Position numbers and translations under genes: made by a program. DNA of 64,000 nucleotides from Marchantia polymorpha subsp. ruderalis (lineage: Eukaryota; Streptophyta; Marchantiopsida; Marchantiales; Marchantiaceae), in assembly GCA_037833965.1 (NCBI GenBank), contig AP031359.1, positions 2,104,001-2,168,000 of the forward strand. Reading direction: 5' to 3'. The notes under the pieces are model-generated. The model ran no database searches, had not been told where the DNA came from, and was given only the letters and a program-made list of their open reading frames with translations. Positions 1 through 11,620 of the stretch are shown in pieces (the stretch's first letter is position 1; every line of letters starts with the position of its first letter).

Positions 1-141
1 CTACAAGATCCCTCGAGAAGCCCCGCGATCTTCCGGATTTACTCCGTTTTGATGTACCGAAGGCTATTTACAATGCTGCCAGGGTACAGTTTTCCAAAAA
101 TGTTTTAATTTCCTCAAAATTGCCAAAAGTGGGGTATCACA
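1..141 (-). mobile_element. E1: left-terminal piece of a 5-kb-family element
   Basis: This is the reversed left end of the dominant element family. It ends at 141 with the inverted form of TGTGATACCCCAC, preceded by the T-rich and AAACATTTTT-like stretch found at the other left ends (2400, 8851, 45641). The rest of the element lies beyond the window edge. It sits inside the 5' region of E2, which resumes at 142. It is a fossil fragment and its state cannot be judged. Confidence 0.75.
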
Positions 142-984
142 ATTTCATTGTCGACACTTGGTCGTGAGTGTTGACTCACTTGATGGCTGTGCTGGCTTGG
201 AGGCGTAACGGTCCTCCTCTCGCACGTGCGGCTTCACGAAGGCGTTGACCGTAGTCAACGGGTCTTGTCCTGTCTGTCGATCACTCTTGTCCTCAGAAGG
301 CGCTTTTGCCGCCGGAGCTCTGTTCCGCCAAAGGCACACATGTCCGTACCGCCGAGGGCGTTGGGCCGAAGGCGGACCGTACGGAGTTGCCACCCCCGAA
401 GGCACTTACCTAATCTTGATGGGCTAGCGCCGAAGGCGCCGTACGAAGAAATTCACCCCCGAAGGCGAACATCTAGGGCCAAAGGCGGCTCGTCCGTCAA
501 CCTAGGCCTTCCGCCGAAGGCAAACTTTCCGGCGGACTTACCGCCGAAGGCGTACTCCTTCCGCCAAAGGCGTCCGTCTACGTATCTTCCAATAATCATA
601 ACTCCTTGAGTCCTCATCCGTTCTAAGCGTTCTTGGGTTCGTTAGAACGAGCGTGTTGAGCCCTTTTCAACGAAACCAGAACCAAGTCAACGCGTTGTGA
701 ATTGAATAAGTTCTGAGGGATTTCCCTAGCGCCAAAGGCGTATCGCAAAAGGCGGATTATGCGCCTTGCGCCGGAGGAGATCTCCTTCAGAATTGATTGT
801 TCAGGTTGGGGCGCCTGTACCGGACATTGCGCCCAACTCTTGGATTTTACGAGATCATACGAGACCCGCGATTATCCATCTTCACTCTATTTAAATGTAC
901 CGATTACCATTTACACGGCTCTTGCGGTACTGTTTTCCAAAAATGTTTTAAATTCCGCTCAAAAACAAAAAGTGGGTTACCACA
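142..984 (-). mobile_element. E2: 5'-region piece of a 5-kb-family element
   Basis: The reversed 5' region of the family corresponds to 8851-9900 of E6. It contains many GCCTTCGGC-type palindromes, seen here as GCCGAAGGC. It ends at 984 with the inverted terminus TGTGGTAACCCAC and directly abuts satellite array R1. E1 interrupts it at 141/142. No gene-like region is visible. The long open frames on both strands arise because the palindromic repeats lack stop codons, and they are not called as genes. Confidence 0.7.
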
Positions 985-1766
985 AGCTTGTTCTATTGCC
1001 TACAAAATTGGAGCTCACCGCACCACTTACCTATTGGAGCTTACCGCACCGTGAAGAATACGATAGTGTTTTCAATGGTATGCTCAATGGAGACTAAAGG
1101 TTACCGTGGACTAACAGCTCTGAGATGGTTTTTTGAGAACCGGGATTTTCTTTGTTTGAACTGTCAACTGGGAACGGATTCATTTCCTTGAGTATATCCT
1201 ATCTTGAGATATTACTCTTCTCCTGTTTAAGACTGTCTCGTGAGCTTGCTCTATTGCCTACTAAATTGGAGCTCACCTCACCGCTAAGCTATTGGAGCTC
1301 ACCGCAACGTGAAGAATACAAGAGTGCTTTTAATGGTATGCTCAATGGAGACTAAAGGTTACCATGGACCGATAGCTCTGAGATGGTTTTTTTTAGGACC
1401 AGGATTTAGTAAATCTTGAGAAATTGCCCTTTTGCTATTTAAGATTGTGCCGTGAGCTTGCTTGATTGCCTACTAAATTGGAGCTCACCGCAGTGTGAAG
1501 AATACGAGAGTGCATTTAATGGTATGCTCAACGGAAACTAAAGGTTTCTGTAAACCAAAAGCTCTGAGATGGTTTTTTGAGCATTGGGATCTTGTATGTT
1601 TGAACCCTCAACTAGGCACGGATTCATTTTCTCCAGCATATCCCATCTTGAGAAATTACTCTTCTGTTGTTTCAGACTGTCCCGTTAGCTTGCTCTATTG
1701 CCTACTAAATTGGAGCTCACCGCACCGCTAAGCTATTGGAGCTCACCGCAGCGTGAAGAATACAAG
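985..1766 (-). repeat. R1: ~255-bp satellite array, about 3.3 units
   Basis: Units begin near 985, 1243, 1455 and 1687, each with the block agcttgctctattgcc followed by the ctcaccgca motif. Spacings are 258, 212 and 232 bp. The same monomer, reverse-complemented, forms R2 (37241-38080). The array is bounded by element ends on both sides (984 and 1767). The break at 1766/1767 lies at the monomer position gcact-CTYGT-attc, the same position broken in R2 by E8. Confidence 0.85.
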
Positions 1767-2037
1767 TGTGATAGCCCACCCAAGGCTGAATTGCAGTATA
1801 ACAGCAAAGGATCAAATCCACAGGGACACGAACAACACATAGAGTACAAAGTGTCATGTTTTAACAATCTATTGAGGAGTTTGAATTCTCACGCTATTGT
1901 CACTCCCATAAATACTGCAAATATTCTACTCGGAAGTCACTCGGAGGACACACAATGCAGCGTAGTACACCCCAACACACACCTGAAACTATAAATGCAC
2001 AACTCAGAGGTCGATCAAGACCTCCACTTAAGATTCA

Positions 2038-2053
2038 GGGGGGGGGGGGGGGG
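2038..2053. repeat. G16 homopolymer
   Basis: Sixteen consecutive G residues lie in the right-terminal region of E3. Related copies carry only a short G/C run followed by aagtttccc, so this is a local homopolymer expansion. The exact length is prone to sequencing error. Confidence 0.8.
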
Positions 2054-2802
2054 AAGTTTCCCAAGAGTACACTCAGTGGATCTGCAGGTAGTGATCCAAC
2101 TCCAAATCTGTAACCTTAACACTAGCCACTGCTAATGCAGAGCATTCAAGTTAGACTTCTGCTATAAAATGCGGTAACTTCGACAAGCTATAGGTCCTCT
2201 TGCGTGGTGACAGAACGAAGGACACAAACACGCAGAGAAAATGATACTTGAATTGAACTTCCGAAAGTAGAAAATCCCCCAAGGCCAACGCCTTGGACTA
2301 CTTTATACACTCTAAAATCCTAACTACCTAACACTCTACCTCATTGACTATGCCTCATATGAGTCGGCCGACGATCCACTAATTTCCTACCCGTCCACTT
2401 GTGGTACCCCACTTTTGGTATTTTTGCGGAATTTAAAACATTTTTGGAAAACTGTACCACGGCAGTAGTGTAAATAGCCATCGGTGCACCAAAATAGAGT
2501 GAAACTGGATGATCTCGGAGAATCTCGTAGAATCCAGGAGTTGGGTGCAACGTCTGGGACAGACGCCGCCCTAAACGACGGGCTCTGAAGGAGTACCCCT
2601 TCGGCGCAAGGCGCATAACCCGCCTTCGGCACTACGCCATCGGCGCTAGAGGAATCCCTTAGAATCTAAGCAATTCCCAAACGCCTTGACTTGGTTAGGG
2701 TTTCGTTGAAAAGAGCCTGACGCGCTGGTTCTAACGAGCCCAAGAACGCCCGGAACGGATCAGGATTCAGGGAGTTGTGACGGTCGAAAGATACGAAGAC
2801 CT

Positions 2803-2926
2803 TCGCCTACGCATAGGCGAGGGACGTTCGCCTACGCATAGGCGAAATAGGGTTTGACGTCGGCGGGGAGTCCGCCGAGAATGCCGCCTACGCATAGGCG
2901 GGGAGGACTTGCACCTACGCATAGGC
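2803..2926. repeat. Cluster of CGCCTACGCATAGGCG palindromes
   Basis: Four copies of a 14-16 bp near-palindrome (CCTACGCATAGG core) lie within about 125 bp at 2803, 2827, 2885 and 2912. Further copies occur at 4774-4900 in the same element. E13 carries the perfect form with a CGCG centre. The core differs from the perfect palindrome by one transition at a CpG. Confidence 0.85.
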
Positions 2927-3719
2927 TCTTCGGCGTCGGCGGAAAGTCCGCCTTCGGCCTTAGGAATCCGCCTTCGGGGTTGGAACTTGTACGGCGCCTT
3001 CGGCGCCAGCGCATCACGGTTGGGTGAGGACCCAACGGAGTAGCAAAATCCGTACAGACTGTACGGACGGAACGGACGAGTGCGCCTTTGGCCGGTCGGG
3101 GTTCCGGAGACAAGAGCGCCGACGGAGAGGCGAGAGAGATGGGCAGACTGGACGGAGTCCGTTGACCGCGGTCAACACCTTCGGCACAGCCGCCTTCGGC
3201 GCTGCGCCTACGGCGAGGAACCTACGCGGACGAACGTCCTATGTGCGGACGGAATCCACCTACACATAGGCGAGCGCCTACGCACAGGCGGATGAAGTTC
3301 GACGCCGGCGGAAACTCCGCCGGGGATTCCGCCTACGTAGAAGGGAGTTCAACTTTTGTCTTATGCGCGGACGAACGCCTTCGGCGGAGCGGGACTAGCC
3401 AAGTTGAAGTACGGATGAGTGTAGCGCGTCGGCGAGAAATCTGCCTTCGGCACTAACCATGACCTCCTGCGAGCGGACAGAGGACGCCACATTCTTGAAT
3501 TTGCGATTTCAATTTCTAGTGCGAGCTGCGCGCGTCCACCTTCTAGCTGAGAGACGTTCTAGACATCACCGCGCGGAGAGTTACTTGGTGGCTGGGAGAG
3601 AATTGAGTGTGTGCCATTTGGAATTGAGAGAGATTAGTGTTTGCAGAGGAAACAGAATCGCGAGCAAGAGGCTCGGGCATAGGAGAGAGAGAGTTGCGCA
3701 AATCAATTTCAAGAACGCG

Positions 3720-6421
3720 ATGTCGACATCGGTGAGGCTGCGGATGGTGCCACTCAAGCTCCTGCAGAATGGGTTGCGTGCTTTTGAGGATCGGCTGATT
3801 GCAAGGAAACTCGAATTCTTGCTGTGGGTATGGAATTACGTGTGCGCAGACATGGTGCGCGAATGGCTGGACGAGGAACGACAACCTACGTGCGGATTAC
3901 GTCCGCATGTAGATAGATGGACTGTCCGCGATTGGGGACAGGCATTGGGGAGGTGCGCAGGTGAGGACGGGTACCTCCTGTTCGACAGTGAAAGCGTCAA
4001 GGTAACGAAGGCGGACGAAGCCTCCTTCGTGGAATTGTTCAAGCGGGAGAGGTCTTCCAAGAACGGGTACAGGACCCGCGACTACAAAGATCGTTTCCAG
4101 AGGACCGTAGCGATGGCGCTGCTGCAATTGTTGCAGCCGCACCGCACTACGTACATCACGTTGTGGTAGGTGTCCTTCGTGGAGCTCACGTTGGCTGGAG
4201 CTCCAGTTCATTGGTCGCGTATCATGCATAGGGTGATGCGACAGCATGCGTTTGAAGAGCGGGGAGGAACTTTCAATCACCTCTCCCCCTTCTTGATAAA
4301 TTTTTATCGGTCGATGAACTGTTTAACCGCGGCCGAGCGTGCTCGATTTCCGCCATTGTCAGTTGACCATCCCGGGAGGTATGTGCGGGATAACGAGGTG
4401 GACACCGACGCGGAGGATTCACCGACTTCCACTCCACCGGGTCAACAGGATGCGGGGAGAGACGCATATGCAGCGCGAGTACCGCGGAAGCGAAGATGGA
4501 GAGAGGAACCAGAGAAAGAGCAACATCAAGAATCAGCTGCTCTCACCCGGAAGCGGCCACTGCACGAGGTCTACAGCCGGCCAAAGCAGAAGGCGCGCAG
4601 GCTTTTGTTACCGGCCAGCAGCGCGGAAACGGCGACGATCGCCACAGAGAAGGGAAGTCCGTCCCCGGAGAAGGATGGGACTACGCGGACGGCCGAAGGG
4701 GCAGTAGACCATCCTACGCCTTCGGCGGAGGAGAGACGACCTTCGGGTCAGGAGTTACCACGTGCGGCGCGGATGAGTGTGCCGCCTACGCATAGGCGAC
4801 TCCCTGTGGATAGGCGACCTCTTGCGGACGTGGATTTGTGCCTACGCATAGGCAGAGAAAGTTCGCCTACGCATAGGCGGGTGCCTACGCATAGGCGGGA
4901 CTCACCCCCAGTGCAACGCAGGAAGGGGAAGGAGCCGGCGGAAGATCCGCCTTTGGCTCAAGGGCCTTCGGGACAAGGCCCTCAGGCGGAAAGATCGCCG
5001 GGATATGCGCCTTCGGCGCTAGGGCCTTCGAGCCAGCGAGTTACAACCAGAGAGCCGGCGGAAGCCGCGCCTTCGGCGGAATATCCGCCGGAAGATGCGC
5101 CTTCGGCGGAAGGGCCTTCGGGCCAAGGGACATCGGGCGGGCCGCCTTTGGCACTACGCCCTCGGCGGATGAAGCGCCGGGATTTGCGCCTACGCGTAGG
5201 TCGGACGCATCCCTGGCGCAGGGTCTAAGGGTGGAGCAGGACCGATCGGTGGAGCGGATTGATTGTCCGCAGGGTGAAATTCGTGCACGCGATGCACAAT
5301 TACACCCCGCGCAGGTACATTCCGCACGATCGCCTTCCGCGGTAGACGCCGGCGGTGAAGGAGTTACAGTCGCGGCACGACAGGCGGACGATGGGGATGT
5401 GGCACGGCCGCATTCATCCACCGCCTTGGACATTTTAGCAGGGAGTAGCGAGGCTGCTGGAGCGCCAGCGGCGGAAGAGCACGCAAATATCTCGCAGTCC
5501 CACCCAGGCCAGTCATTCTCGCTGACGCATTCAATGGCGACCGAAATCCTCAATTCGGAGGATGACGAAGAAGGAGGATCCACGGAATCAGTGTCGGGAT
5601 CGGGATCCACCGAGGAGGAGGAGGAGAAATTGATAGGTGCGCCGGCGGCGGCCCTTTGTGAGCAGGTAGTACCTCTGCTGAGCTACTTGGATCGCAAGAT
5701 GGAGAAGTACGCGGACCCTCGCCAGCCTGGGTCCTACGTCGAGTTAGTGCGCAGGCGAACTCGCACTAAAGTCCACACCAGCAAGTTGCTAGCCCGTGTG
5801 GACCAGGAACTTAAGGCTCTGCGGGAGAAGCATGAATGCTTGTGGGGTCAGTACACCCTCAATAAGAAGGTGTACAAACACTTCGACAAGGTAAAGGATG
5901 AGAGGCTGGAAGAAATCGCCAAGGAGAAGGTGAAGCTCACAGAGGCGCTGGATTCTGAGCAAGCTCAGAATCGAATTTTGTCAGAGGAGCTCGTGCGACA
6001 GACGCGGTTGTTAGAGCAGTGTCAGCTCGCACGGCAGGCGGATCAGGAATTAATCCGCAAACTGCAATCCGAGTGCGGAGAATTGAGAGCGCAGCGTGCG
6101 GAGGCCGAATTGCAGTTGGTTGTGGTTGAAGACGATAGCCGACGGGAGGCAGATCGCATGAAGGAAGAGATGGCGAGGCGAGTCACCCACTGTCTCAGGG
6201 GCTACGCCCACTGGGAAGTGGCGGCACAGGAGAAACTCACAGTGCGTGAGTTAGAGCTTCGTGCAGTTGGGTTGTTGACAGGTGATAGTCGAAGTCGGCG
6301 GCGAGTGGCGAAGAAGCTGGATTCTTTTCTGTCGAAGTCGCAGGACACCATGGCCACCCTTGAGACGGAGGTTTCCGCGGTGTTGCGGCGTTTGGGACTG
6401 CGAAGTCGAGCTGAAGACTGA
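3720..6421 (+). pseudogene. Broken gene-like region of E4 (Trp-rich domain + coiled coil)
   Basis: The region starts at an ATG shared with other copies (MS-T-x-LRM-PLK) and ends at the conserved C-terminal RRLGLRSRAED. Visible order: a Trp-rich N-terminal domain with LLW-W-YVC-DMV and VxDWGQALGRC; a NGYRTRDYKDR segment followed by LLQLLQPHRTTY; HLSPFLINFYRSM; a basic PRKRRW block; a palindrome-coded Pro/Ser/Ala linker; an acidic SEDDEE stretch; ALCEQVVPLLxYLDRK; and a long coiled coil. I know of no firm match. The layout, a compact N-terminal domain plus linker plus coiled coil, recalls ORFs of plant gypsy-type elements annotated 'putative gypsy type transposon'; that is an analogy only. It is treated as a fossil with about three breaks. 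Confidence 0.6.
4774..4900. repeat. Second CCTACGCATAGG palindrome cluster, within the coding linker
   Basis: Several copies of the palindrome occupy the stretch that codes the Pro/Ser/Ala linker in sister copies. The same motif fills the non-coding 5' region of this element (2803-2926), so it has spread into both coding and non-coding parts. Confidence 0.8.
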
Positions 6422-6553
6422 CAGGGTAGGGAGTTAGTGCGCGGCAGTCCGTCGCGTTGGAGGCGAAGCACAGGTTCTGCGGAGTGTAGTGTAGCGTGGT
6501 TCCGTGCAAGCGCGTAGCATAGTGCAGTGTAGTGTTAGTTAGGACTTAGAAGG

Positions 6554-6583
6554 TATAAAGTAGTTCAAGGCGTCTTGCCTTGG
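6554..6583 (+). promoter_or_regulatory. Conserved TATAAAG plus hairpin after the gene-like region
   Basis: TATAAAG (6554-6560) is followed by a CAAGGC-GTCTT-GCCTTG hairpin (about 6567-6583). The same TATAAAG recurs 3' of the gene-like region in E6 (12915), E7 (18582), E5 (20253), E9 (43583) and E11 (49431), and in the reversed copies. The hairpin is kept in most of them. Its place about 1 kb before the right end suits an LTR-like promoter reading toward that end. Promoter function is inferred only from the motif and its conservation. Confidence 0.45.
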
Positions 6584-9262
6584 GATTTTTCCAGTTTCGG
6601 AAGTGCAGATCAAGAACTCATTATCTCTGCGTGTTTGTGTCCTTAGTTCTGTCACCACGCAAGAGGAGCTACACCATGGCGATCCGCATTGTGTAGCTCA
6701 AGGCCTTCGGCCGAATGCTCAGAGCTAGTACATTGGTTAGAGACTTGAGTAATTTGGATCTACACCTGCGGGTGATTGCCGATGCTTAGAGCCAGTGACG
6801 AGTTAGATACTTGAACAGTTTCCCTCTTACCCTTTCATGTGAATGTTTCTGATTGTACTCCTTCGGGATTTTTCCCCTGAATGCCAAAGTGAAGTTTTGC
6901 TACTTCGTGTAAGCCTTGGTTGTAAATTCAGGTTACGCTGCAGCAGGTGCCTTCAGGGTAACCCCTGTAGTATTTCTGGGAATGACAAGTGCCTGAGAAT
7001 TCAAACTCTTCAATAGACTGTTATGGTGTGTTACTGGAACGTTTCTTAGTGAGTCCTTCCGTGCGGACCAGTGTTCTCTGCGCGTTTTGTGAGTTGAGCG
7101 TGTTGTTCACCGCGTGTGAGTGACTCCGAGTGAGTCCAACCCGGGTTCCCTACGCTAGCAAAAAGCTAGTGGAAGGGTTGTAAAAGCCGGAGTTGGGAGT
7201 CACTACCCGCAGCTTCGCTGAGTGCTCGCGGGAGACTTTCCCCCTGAAATCTTACGTAGAGGTCCTAACCGATCTCTGGATTGTGTTTCTGTAGTTTCAG
7301 GTGTGTGTGTGTGTGTGTGTTGAGTGAACTACGCTGCACTATGCGACCTCCGAGTGCACACTTGCACTATTTCTGGGAGTGAGAGTCGCCTGAGAATTCA
7401 AACTCCTCAATAGTCTGTTAAATGTGACACTTTGTACCCTGTGTGTTCCTCTGTCCCTGTGGGTTCGACCTTTCTACCACTATATTGCAGTTTTAGCCTT
7501 TAGTGGGTTATTACACTACTCTCCTACGCAGTTCAAGCCGCCGCAACACTTTGGTAACCTCGGTCTCAAGGTTCGCAATGGCGTCCCGCGACCTGGACAT
7601 GAATGACTCCAACCGCTTTGCCACCCGCCACCTACTTTATCCGTCGCTAGCCATCAAAGCTGTCGCGTCGCCATTATCTCAAGTTCACGCAACGTCATCT
7701 TCTCCCGTGCCGCGATCTCCAAGTGAGCATAACCTCTCAGACAACGGTCAACCTGCGAAACTAACTCCTCCGGCGTGCGATTTGTCGCGCGCCGGTTGTG
7801 GCCTTCAACCTCTGCCAACTGTAACTCCGCCGCCGCGTCCTCAAGTGGTCGCACTGCGACTGCAGTCGACCCAGTAACTCCTCGTGTGCTCTCCTCGCGG
7901 CCTCGCTTTGCTCTAACGCCCGTGTCTATCACACAAGCTCATCCGCCATAATGCGGTTTTGAGCCTGCTCGGCACTGATTTCTGTATGGACCTTTGCACG
8001 CAGCTCATCAATTTTGCGCCGCGCATTGATCACCATCTCATCTCGCAGCTGAATCGCCGTCTTCTGCAGTTTCCGCGATAAGGCACACTGATCCTGTAGG
8101 AAATTGTAGCCCTCCTCCAACTGCCGATACTTCTGGTCTAGGACCATCAATTCGGGATTCGTCGCCACCTTGATCCGAGTCCGAATTCGGACCAGCTCCA
8201 CATAGGATTGTAGAAACCCACTTTTTGTTTTTGGTCGGAATGAAAACATTTTTGGAAAATAAGTACTGCGGCAGCAGATGTAAATAGTAATCGATACGTA
8301 AAATGGAGTAAAAAGGGACAATCGCGGGTCGCGGAGAATCTAGGAGTTGGGGGGGCTTAGGCCGAGGTTGAGCGCCTTTGACAGAGCAGACGGTTCCTGC
8401 AGAGGGGAGCGCCTTCGACGCCTTTGGCAAAAAGGTCTTTTTGTGAGGTGTCTACAGCTGAAGGGCATTTGGCGCAAGCAAAAGGAAGCGCCTTTGGCTC
8501 AAACGCCTGCAGAGGAGCTTTTGCTGAAGACGTATGAAGCACGCGACACGGAGCGCCTTTGTGAGAGGAAAAACGACCTCGTCACTTTGTACGCCTTCGT
8601 CGTTAGGTTTCGCCTTTGGCGGAAGGAATGCCTTCGCCTCTAGGATGCGCCTTTGGCAAAAGGACTCGTCTTTGGCGAAAGGAGAAAGGACAAAGGAGAC
8701 AGCGGAAGTCCGTACTTTTGCTGCCAACGCCTTCGGCGGTACGCAAACGGAGAACGGCGTCGGCGGAAATCACCAAGATCAAGATTGAATGTACAAGTGT
8801 GGGAGTCTGCCCAACAGCAGAGCGTGCATTTGCGCATGCGAATTGGGCTATGTGGTAACCCACTTTTTGTTTTTGTGCGGAATTTAAAACAATTTTGGAA
8901 AACAGTACCGCAGCAGCCGTGTAAATGGTGATCGGTACATTTAAATAAAGTGAAGATGGATAATCGCGGGTCTCGTGTGATCTCGTAGTATCTAGAAGTT
9001 GGGCGCAATGTCCGGAACAGGCGCCCCGACCTGAACGATCAATTCTGAAGGAGTTCTCCTTCGGCGCAAGGCGCATAATTCGCCTTCGGCGATACGCCTT
9101 CGGCGCTAGGGAAATTTCTCAGAGCTTATTCAATTCACAACGCCTCGGCTTGTTTAGGGTTTCGTTGAAAAGAGCTCAACACGCTCCTTCTAACGGACCT
9201 AAGAATACCGGGAACGGATGAGGACTCAGGGAGTAATGACTGTCAGAAGATACAAAGACGTA

Positions 9263-11620
9263 CGCCTTTGGCGGTAAGTCCGCCGGAAAATCCGCCTTCG
9301 GCAAAAGGAGTACGCCTTCGGCCCTAGAAGTTTGCCTTCGGGGGTGAAGTCTTCGTACGGCGCCTTCGGCGCCAGCGCATCAAGATTAGGTAAATGACTT
9401 CAGAGGTAGCAACTCCGTACGGTCCGCCTTCGGCTCAACGTCTTCGGCGGGACGGACCTGTGCGCCTTCGGCGTGACAGAGCTCCGGTGGCGAGAGCACC
9501 TTTGGAAGGACAAGAGGGATCGACAAACAAGACAAGATCCGTTGACCACGGTCAACGCCTTTGGCACAGCCGCCTTCGGCGCTGCGCCTTCGGCGATGCA
9601 CCTACGCCGAAGGCGGACATCTTTAGGAAGTTCGCCTTCGGCGCTAGGAGTCAACGCCTTCAGCGTTACGGGATGGATACAAGTAGCGAGTCGGCCAAGG
9701 GCGAAAGCCTTCGCCGCCGCGCCTTTGGCGCTGCGCGACCATGGCCGCGGCGAAGTACAATGGCGGAACTCAAATTGAAATTTCAAGCGTGTGAGTGCGC
9801 GTGACGGCGGAGCGTGAAGCCGCACGTGCGAGAGGAGGGCCGTTACGCCTCCAAGCCGGCGCAGCCATCAAGTGAGTCGACACTCACGACCAAGTGTCGA
9901 CAATGACATCCTGCGAGCCAAGGGCGGACACTTCATTCTTGAATTTGCGATTTCAATTTCTTGTGCGAGCTGCGCACGTCCACCTTGTGGCCGAGAGAAA
10001 TTTGAGACACCGACGTGCAGATACTCGCAAGGTGACAGAGAGAGAATTGAGTGCGCGACAGTCGGAATTGAGAGAAATTAGAGTTTGCAGGAGAATCGCA
10101 GTCGCGGGCAAGAAGCCTTAGTATAGCGGAGGAGAGTTTACGAAATCCAAATTCAAGAACGCGATGTCGAAGCCCACTCAACTGCGGATGATTCCGCTGA
10201 AGATTCCGCAGATTGGGTTGCGCGCTTTCCAGGACCTGCTGTTTGCGGTGAAGCTTGATTTCCTCCTGTGGGGATGGAATTACGTGTGCCAAGACATGGT
10301 GCGCGAATGGCAAAGGGAGAGACACCAACCTACGCGCGGATTCCGACCGCACGTAGAGCGTTGGACTGTCCAAGATTGGGGGCAAGTGCTGGGAAGATGT
10401 GAAGGCGAGGACGGGTTCCTCATATTTGATAGTCAGAGCATCAAGGTGACGAAGGACAAAGAGATCTCCTTTGCGGCCTTGTTCAAGAGTGAAAAGTCCA
10501 GCAAGAACGGGTACAGGACCCGTGACTACAAGGATCGCTACCACAAAAATGTAGCAGTGGCACTTCTGCAACTCTTGCAGCCGCACCGAACAACATACAT
10601 CACTTCTTGGCAAGTGTCTTTCGTGGAGCTGGCGTTGGCCGGAGCTCCAATCACTGGTCGCGTATCTTGCATAAGATAACGCGGCAGCATGCATTTGAGG
10701 AGAGGGGGGGGATCGATCAATCATCTCTCCCCCTTCTTGATAAACTTTTATCGGTCGATGGGTTGCTTAACCGCGACCGAACGTGTTCAATATCCGCTGC
10801 CGTCACTCAGCAATCCCGGGAGGTATGTGAGGGATAACGAGGTCGACTCCGACGCGGAAGAAACTCCGGCCTCCACGCCACCAGCCCAACAGGGTGCGGG
10901 GAGGAAAACATTCGCAGCACGAGTGCCGCGGAAGCGGAGATGGAAGAAAGAACCAGAGAAGGCTCCACATCGAGACTTGACGGCTCTCAAACGGAAGCGG
11001 CTACTGGAGGAGATTTGTAGTCGGCCGAAGCAGAAAGCACGCAGGCTTGTATTGCCTGCAAGTAGCACAGAGACAATGCGTGCCGCCGGAGAGAAGGAGA
11101 CGCCATCCTCGGAGGAGCATGGGAATGTGCGGACGGCAGAGGGGTCAGCGGACCTCCCTACGCCGAAGGCACGGACGCCTTTGGTGGAAGCTAGACGACC
11201 TTCGGGTCAGGAGAGAAGACACGCGGCACCGATGAGTGTGCCGGCAGCGGATAAGAGAGCTCTTCGAGCACCGTACGCGGACTTGCCTTCGAGGCTGGGG
11301 CCTTTGGCTTGTGCGCCTTCGGCGCAGTCGCCTCCGGTGCAGCGAAGGAAGGGGAAGGAGGCGGCGGAAGATCCGCCTTCGGCTCAAGGGCCTTTGGGCA
11401 AGGTCCCTCGGCGGTGAGACCGCCGGAAAATGCGCCTTCGGGCCAAAGAGTTGCAAGTAGGGAGCCGGCGGGGAACGCGCCCTTGGCGGGAAGTCCGCCG
11501 GAAGGTGCGCCTTCGGCGGAAGGGCCTTCGGGCCAAGGGACATCAGGCGAGCCGCCTTCGGCAGAAGCGCCGCCGACAAATGCGCCTTCGGCGGAGGCAC
11601 CTCTAGCGCAGGACCTAACG
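9263..11620. repeat. Representative field of GCCTTCGGC palindromes in E6
   Basis: The 11-mer CGCCTTCGGCG (stem CGCC/GGCG, loop TTC) and close variants recur dozens of times in the 5' region and in the linker of the gene-like region. In the coding frame it reads PSA; the other two frames read AFG and LRR; the reverse strand reads PKA, AEG and RRR. None of the six readings contains a stop, which explains the many overlapping open frames on both strands. The same field occurs in E2-E5, E8-E11, E13, E15 and E16. Confidence 0.85.

Larger units (their letters stand above)
2400..7515 (+). mobile_element. E4: near-full-length 5-kb-family element inside E3
   Basis: It starts TGTGGTACCCCAC and ends GTGGGTTATTACA, giving a length of 5116 bp. 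Flanks are CCACT (2395-2399) and CTACT (7516-7520), an imperfect 5-bp target duplication. Parts are a 5' region (2400-3719) rich in short palindromes, a gene-like region (3720-6421) and a 3' region (6422-7515) with a TATAAAG motif and a (TG)n tract near 7302-7321. No direct repeat joins its two ends. TG...CA termini with a 5-bp duplication fit an LTR-type integrase product. It is a fossil with about three breaks in the gene-like region. Confidence 0.75.
1767..8208 (-). mobile_element. E3: 3' part of a 5-kb-family element, interrupted by E4
   Basis: The right (3') end of a family element, reversed, starts with TGTGATAGCCCACC at 1767. The right-terminal region runs to about 2340, and the C-terminal part of the coiled-coil gene follows on the minus strand (2341-2399 and 7516-8208). 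E4 is inserted at 2400-7515. The piece stops at 8208, where E5 begins, inside the gene at the codons for a SYVEL-like motif. Its flank ACAAG (1762-1766) is the complement of the CTYGT flank of E8, so E3 looks like the missing 3' part of E8. It is a broken fossil. A run of 16 G lies at 2038-2053. Confidence 0.7.

Noticed and set aside
2400-7515. Reading E4, E6 and E11 as ordinary LTR elements with two LTRs
   Set aside because: No direct repeat links the left and right ends by eye; only the termini are related, in inverted orientation.
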